A DNA stretch of 40,056 nt, taken from NCBI GenBank assembly GCA_964443725.1, contig CAYUDP010000005.1, positions 1 to 40,056 on the forward strand, given 5' to 3'. Below are positions 38,272-40,056 of this stretch, piece by piece (position 1 is the stretch's first letter; every line of letters begins with the position of its first letter). The notes beneath the pieces were generated by a model, which had not been told where the DNA came from, made no database searches, and saw nothing but the letters and a program-made list of their open reading frames with translations. Source of the stretch: CAYUDP01 sp964443725 (GTDB taxonomy: Bacteria > Patescibacteriota > Minisyncoccia > Phycocordibacterales > JAKFXT01). The position numbers and the translations under genes are program-made.

Positions 38272-39585
38272 ATGGAAAGAATACACATATCCCAAATTAA
38301 AGAAAAAGTTGGACAGCAAGTAAAAATTGCTGGCTTTGTTCATACTGTTCGCGATCAAGGAAGTATAAAATTTTTAATCATTCGCGATATTACGGGTCTT
38401 ATTCAAGTTGTCGTAACAAAAGCCAGCGAAGAAGCATTGAAAATTGCTTCGTCTTTGAGCATGGAGTCTGTCGTTGAAATTATCGGCGTAGCGAAGGAAG
38501 AAAAACAAGCTCCTGGAGGTGTGGAAATACAGGCAGAAGAAATAAAAGTTTTATCTTCCTCCATTCCAGAATTACCAATTCCCGTTGTTGAAAAAGGACA
38601 AGAAGAGACCGACCAACAAATCCGTTTGGACTGGCGATGGATTGATTTGCGAAAGCCGGAGAAAGCCCTCATTTTCAAAGTGTGGACAATTATGGAACAG
38701 GCATTTAGAAACTACTGCATTGAAAACGGATTTGTTGAAATCCATTCTCCAAAATTAACTGCAACTGCAACTGAATCAGGCTCAGAATTATTTGAGGTAA
38801 AATATTTTGACCGAAAAGCACACCTCGCCCAATCTCCTCAACTTTACAAGCAAATGGCAATGGCGGCAGGACTTGAAAAAGTTTTTGAAGTTGGGCCAGT
38901 TTTTCGTGCAAACCCTTCGTTCACTTCTCGACACGATACCGAGTTTACTATGTACGATGTTGAGATGTCGTACATCGCCTCGCATCACGACTTAATGGCC
39001 GAAGAAGAAAAAATGATTGTCGCAATGCTTACAGCAGTAAAAGAAAAATATGGCGATGAAATACAAAAAGTTTACGGCCGAGAAGTCGTGATTCCCAAAA
39101 TTCCTTTTCCTCGATTGACTATTAAAGAGGCAAAAGAAATTTTGGGTCGTTTGGGTATTCCAAACGAGCGAGGCGATGACATGAGTCCCGAAGAAGAACG
39201 TGCGATTTGCGAGTATATTCAGAAAGAAACTGGAAGCGAATTTGTTTTTATTCACGAATTTCCAACCCCTGTTCGTGCGTTTTACAGTATGAGAAAAGAA
39301 GACGACCCGGCAATAACAAAAAGTTTTGACTTACTTTGGAATGGGTTGGAAATTACAAGTGGTGCTCAACGAGAACATCGAGTTGAGCAATTAGAAAAAC
39401 AAATTCGCGAACAAGGACTTGATCCAAAATCGTTTGAGACATACTTAAACTTTTTCCGATACGGTTGTCCGCCTCATGGCGGCTTCGCGCCTGGTCCAAC
39501 TCGAATGTTGATGAAACTTCTCAATATTCCAAATGTTCGAGAAGTTACCTATCTTTATCGAGGAGTAAAAAGACTAACTCCTTAA
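38272..39585 (+). CDS. aspS: Aspartyl-tRNA synthetase, archaeal/eukaryotic type (AspRS2-like)
   Basis: A class II synthetase of 437 residues, much shorter than the roughly 590-residue bacterial AspRS with its GAD insert. It has an N-terminal OB anticodon domain (VKIAGFVHTVRDQGSIKFLIIRD), HLAQSPQLYKQMAMAAGLEKVFEVGPVFRANPSFTSRHDTEFTMYDVEMSYI (motif 2), and GGFAPGPTRMLMKLL (motif 3). Such enzymes in bacteria are often non-discriminating, also making Asp-tRNA-Asn for GatCAB; I cannot confirm that here. Of 25 arginines, 21 use CGN and 4 AGA, the reverse of malic enzyme and sigma factor. It is flanked by a perfect inverted repeat and led by a T-box, which suggests lateral transfer. Confidence 0.95.
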   Translation: MERIHISQIKEKVGQQVKIAGFVHTVRDQGSIKFLIIRDITGLIQVVVTKASEEALKIASSLSMESVVEIIGVAKEEKQAPGGVEIQAEEIKVLSSSIPELPIPVVEKGQEETDQQIRLDWRWIDLRKPEKALIFKVWTIMEQAFRNYCIENGFVEIHSPKLTATATESGSELFEVKYFDRKAHLAQSPQLYKQMAMAAGLEKVFEVGPVFRANPSFTSRHDTEFTMYDVEMSYIASHHDLMAEEEKMIVAMLTAVKEKYGDEIQKVYGREVVIPKIPFPRLTIKEAKEILGRLGIPNERGDDMSPEEERAICEYIQKETGSEFVFIHEFPTPVRAFYSMRKEDDPAITKSFDLLWNGLEITSGAQREHRVEQLEKQIREQGLDPKSFETYLNFFRYGCPPHGGFAPGPTRMLMKLLNIPNVREVTYLYRGVKRLTP

Positions 39586-39587
39586 TT

Positions 39588-39779
39588 TGCCGCCGAAAAC
39601 AAAAAGCCGAAGCCCGCGCGCATTCCTCCCCAGACCCCTCCTGCGCGCGGGCGAGTCCGAATTTCAAAAGACATTAGCCGAATTTTTGCGAATCCTTTTC
39701 CCCAGAAAAATAGTTTCGCAAAAATTCGTCCGCTTTATTTATTTTGGAAATAGGTTCTAACTTGGTACAATAGAGACAC
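39588..39779 (+). repeat. Right arm of the 192-bp perfect inverted repeat
   Basis: The exact reverse complement of 37810-38001. It starts 2 bp after the aspS stop codon. The GC hairpin (GCCCGCGCGC/GCGCGCGGGC) lies nearest aspS and the 14-bp hairpin outside it. An outward promoter-like site sits near the outer end. No target-site duplication is evident beyond the arms. Confidence 0.97.
39744..39771 (+). promoter_or_regulatory. Outward-facing promoter-like site in the right repeat arm
   Basis: TTGGAA (39744-39749), a 16-nt spacer, TACAAT (39766-39771). Predicted start near 39778, at the edge of the arm, reading into the hairpin-rich region. The same site occurs mirrored in the left arm. Confidence 0.5.
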
Positions 39780-39954
39780 CAGTATTGAACTTAGCGGTTG
39801 AGAACCAACCAAGGAGTGGGCGGCACAAAGTGCCGCCCACGCTGTTTCCCCTGATTTTCCAAACGAATTTGGAGCCGCGCCTTCGGCGCGGCGCACTGTT
39901 TTTTCGCCAAGAAGCAGGTTCGAAATCAGAAGCAATTTTGACACAGTATTTGCT
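39780..39954 (+). other. Hairpin-rich non-coding stretch, possible small RNA
   Basis: No convincing gene. Three hairpins follow in order: GGTTG-agaac-CAACC (about 39796-39810); GTGGGCGGCAC-aaa-GTGCCGCCCAC, an 11-bp perfect stem (39816-39840); and GCCGCGCC-ttc-GGCGCGGC (39874-39892), followed after 6 nt by six T (39899-39904). Together with the promoter-like site in the repeat arm this could be a transcript of about 125 nt. Short frames across it look spurious. Confidence 0.4.
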
Positions 39955-39983
39955 TTGGATACAAAAAGAATTTTTGCTATACT
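39955..39983 (+). promoter_or_regulatory. Strong promoter near the window end
   Basis: TTGGAT (39955-39960), a 17-nt spacer, TATACT (39978-39983). Predicted start near 39990, reading toward the window edge. Confidence 0.6.
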
Positions 39984-39991
39984 GAATTTGC

Positions 39992-40056
39992 GCAAACTTA
40001 ATGGAAGGCCTATTTTAATGGCCGTCTTGGACTTATCTAGGTCTTCCTAGGTTTGC
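39992..40056 (+). repeat. Long hairpin ending exactly at the window edge
   Basis: GCAAAC (39992-39997) pairs with GTTTGC (40051-40056), and GGAAGGCCTA (40003-40012) with TAGGTCTTCC (40038-40047, one G-T pair). It directly follows the predicted start of the upstream promoter, so it would form the 5' end of a structured RNA or leader. I cannot name it. Confidence 0.5.

Noticed and set aside
37810..39779. Integron attC, Xer dif or insertion-sequence ends as the explanation of the inverted repeat
   Set aside because: The 14-bp stem has a 22-nt centre, too long for a dif core. I see no convincing attC R/L box pairs, no transposase, and no direct repeats at the outer borders.
39905..39935. tRNA-like T-arm (GGTTCGAAATC) at 39918-39928
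   Set aside because: No matching acceptor, D or anticodon arms around it.
1..40056. CRISPR array, rRNA or complete prophage
   Set aside because: I saw no regularly spaced direct repeats, no rRNA sequence, and no phage structural or integrase genes in the window.

Overview
The window looks like part of a small-genome Candidate Phyla Radiation (Patescibacteria) bacterium, most likely Parcubacteria. The inference rests on AT-rich core genes, a minimal translation and nucleotide-salvage gene set, an elongation factor P with an altered tip loop, several secreted proteins of types common in Parcubacteria (VSAWT-type N-termini, YAWS-x-NIGWISF repeats, PNGGE domains), rpsR and rplK not followed by rplI or rplA, and no biosynthetic operons. 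Two runs of 100 N (3413-3512 and 32016-32115) show that this is a scaffold. Taxonomy is inferred from gene content, not from a marker tree.

Layout. 1-3934: efp, two secreted proteins, a GC-rich ParB-like gene, and rpsF-ssb-rpsR with a gap between rpsF and ssb. 4000-14846: a minus-strand housekeeping block (tatD, metG, AI-2E family permease, glyS, a large membrane-anchored protein, recO, ileS). The IleRS carries an apparently intact histidine-phosphatase domain inside its catalytic region. 14881-23045: AT-rich core genes (argS, dut, rplK, nusG, secE) alternate with GC-richer genes (two small hypotheticals, a two-domain dCTP-deaminase-like gene, thyA, three more unknowns), most of them closed by their own hairpin terminator. 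23088-27532: cell-surface and membrane proteins plus a SIMPL-domain protein.

27632-30175 is a plus-strand cluster: malic enzyme directly abutting an ECF-type sigma factor, then a membrane protein and a secreted protein. 30233-33926 holds small membrane proteins, a GH26-like glycosidase broken by the second gap, a class III nucleotidyl cyclase and a frameshifted HExxH-containing gene. 34039-37699 holds tRNA-His(GUG), a PduO-type cobalamin adenosyltransferase, a CDF cation transporter, a methyltransferase and a membrane protein with a PNGGE domain.

The most striking structure is at 37810-39779. A perfect 192-bp inverted repeat flanks a self-contained transcription unit: promoter, T-box riboswitch with terminator, and an archaeal/eukaryotic-type aspartyl-tRNA synthetase. 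This gene's arginine codons (21 CGN, 4 AGA) are the opposite of those of malic enzyme and the sigma factor. Each arm contains a 14-bp-stem hairpin, a GC-rich 10-bp-stem hairpin, and an outward-facing promoter-like sequence. This looks like a transferred aspS cassette, although a repeat-induced assembly join must be excluded. Beyond it lie a hairpin-rich non-coding stretch and a strong promoter reading into a long hairpin that ends exactly at the window edge.
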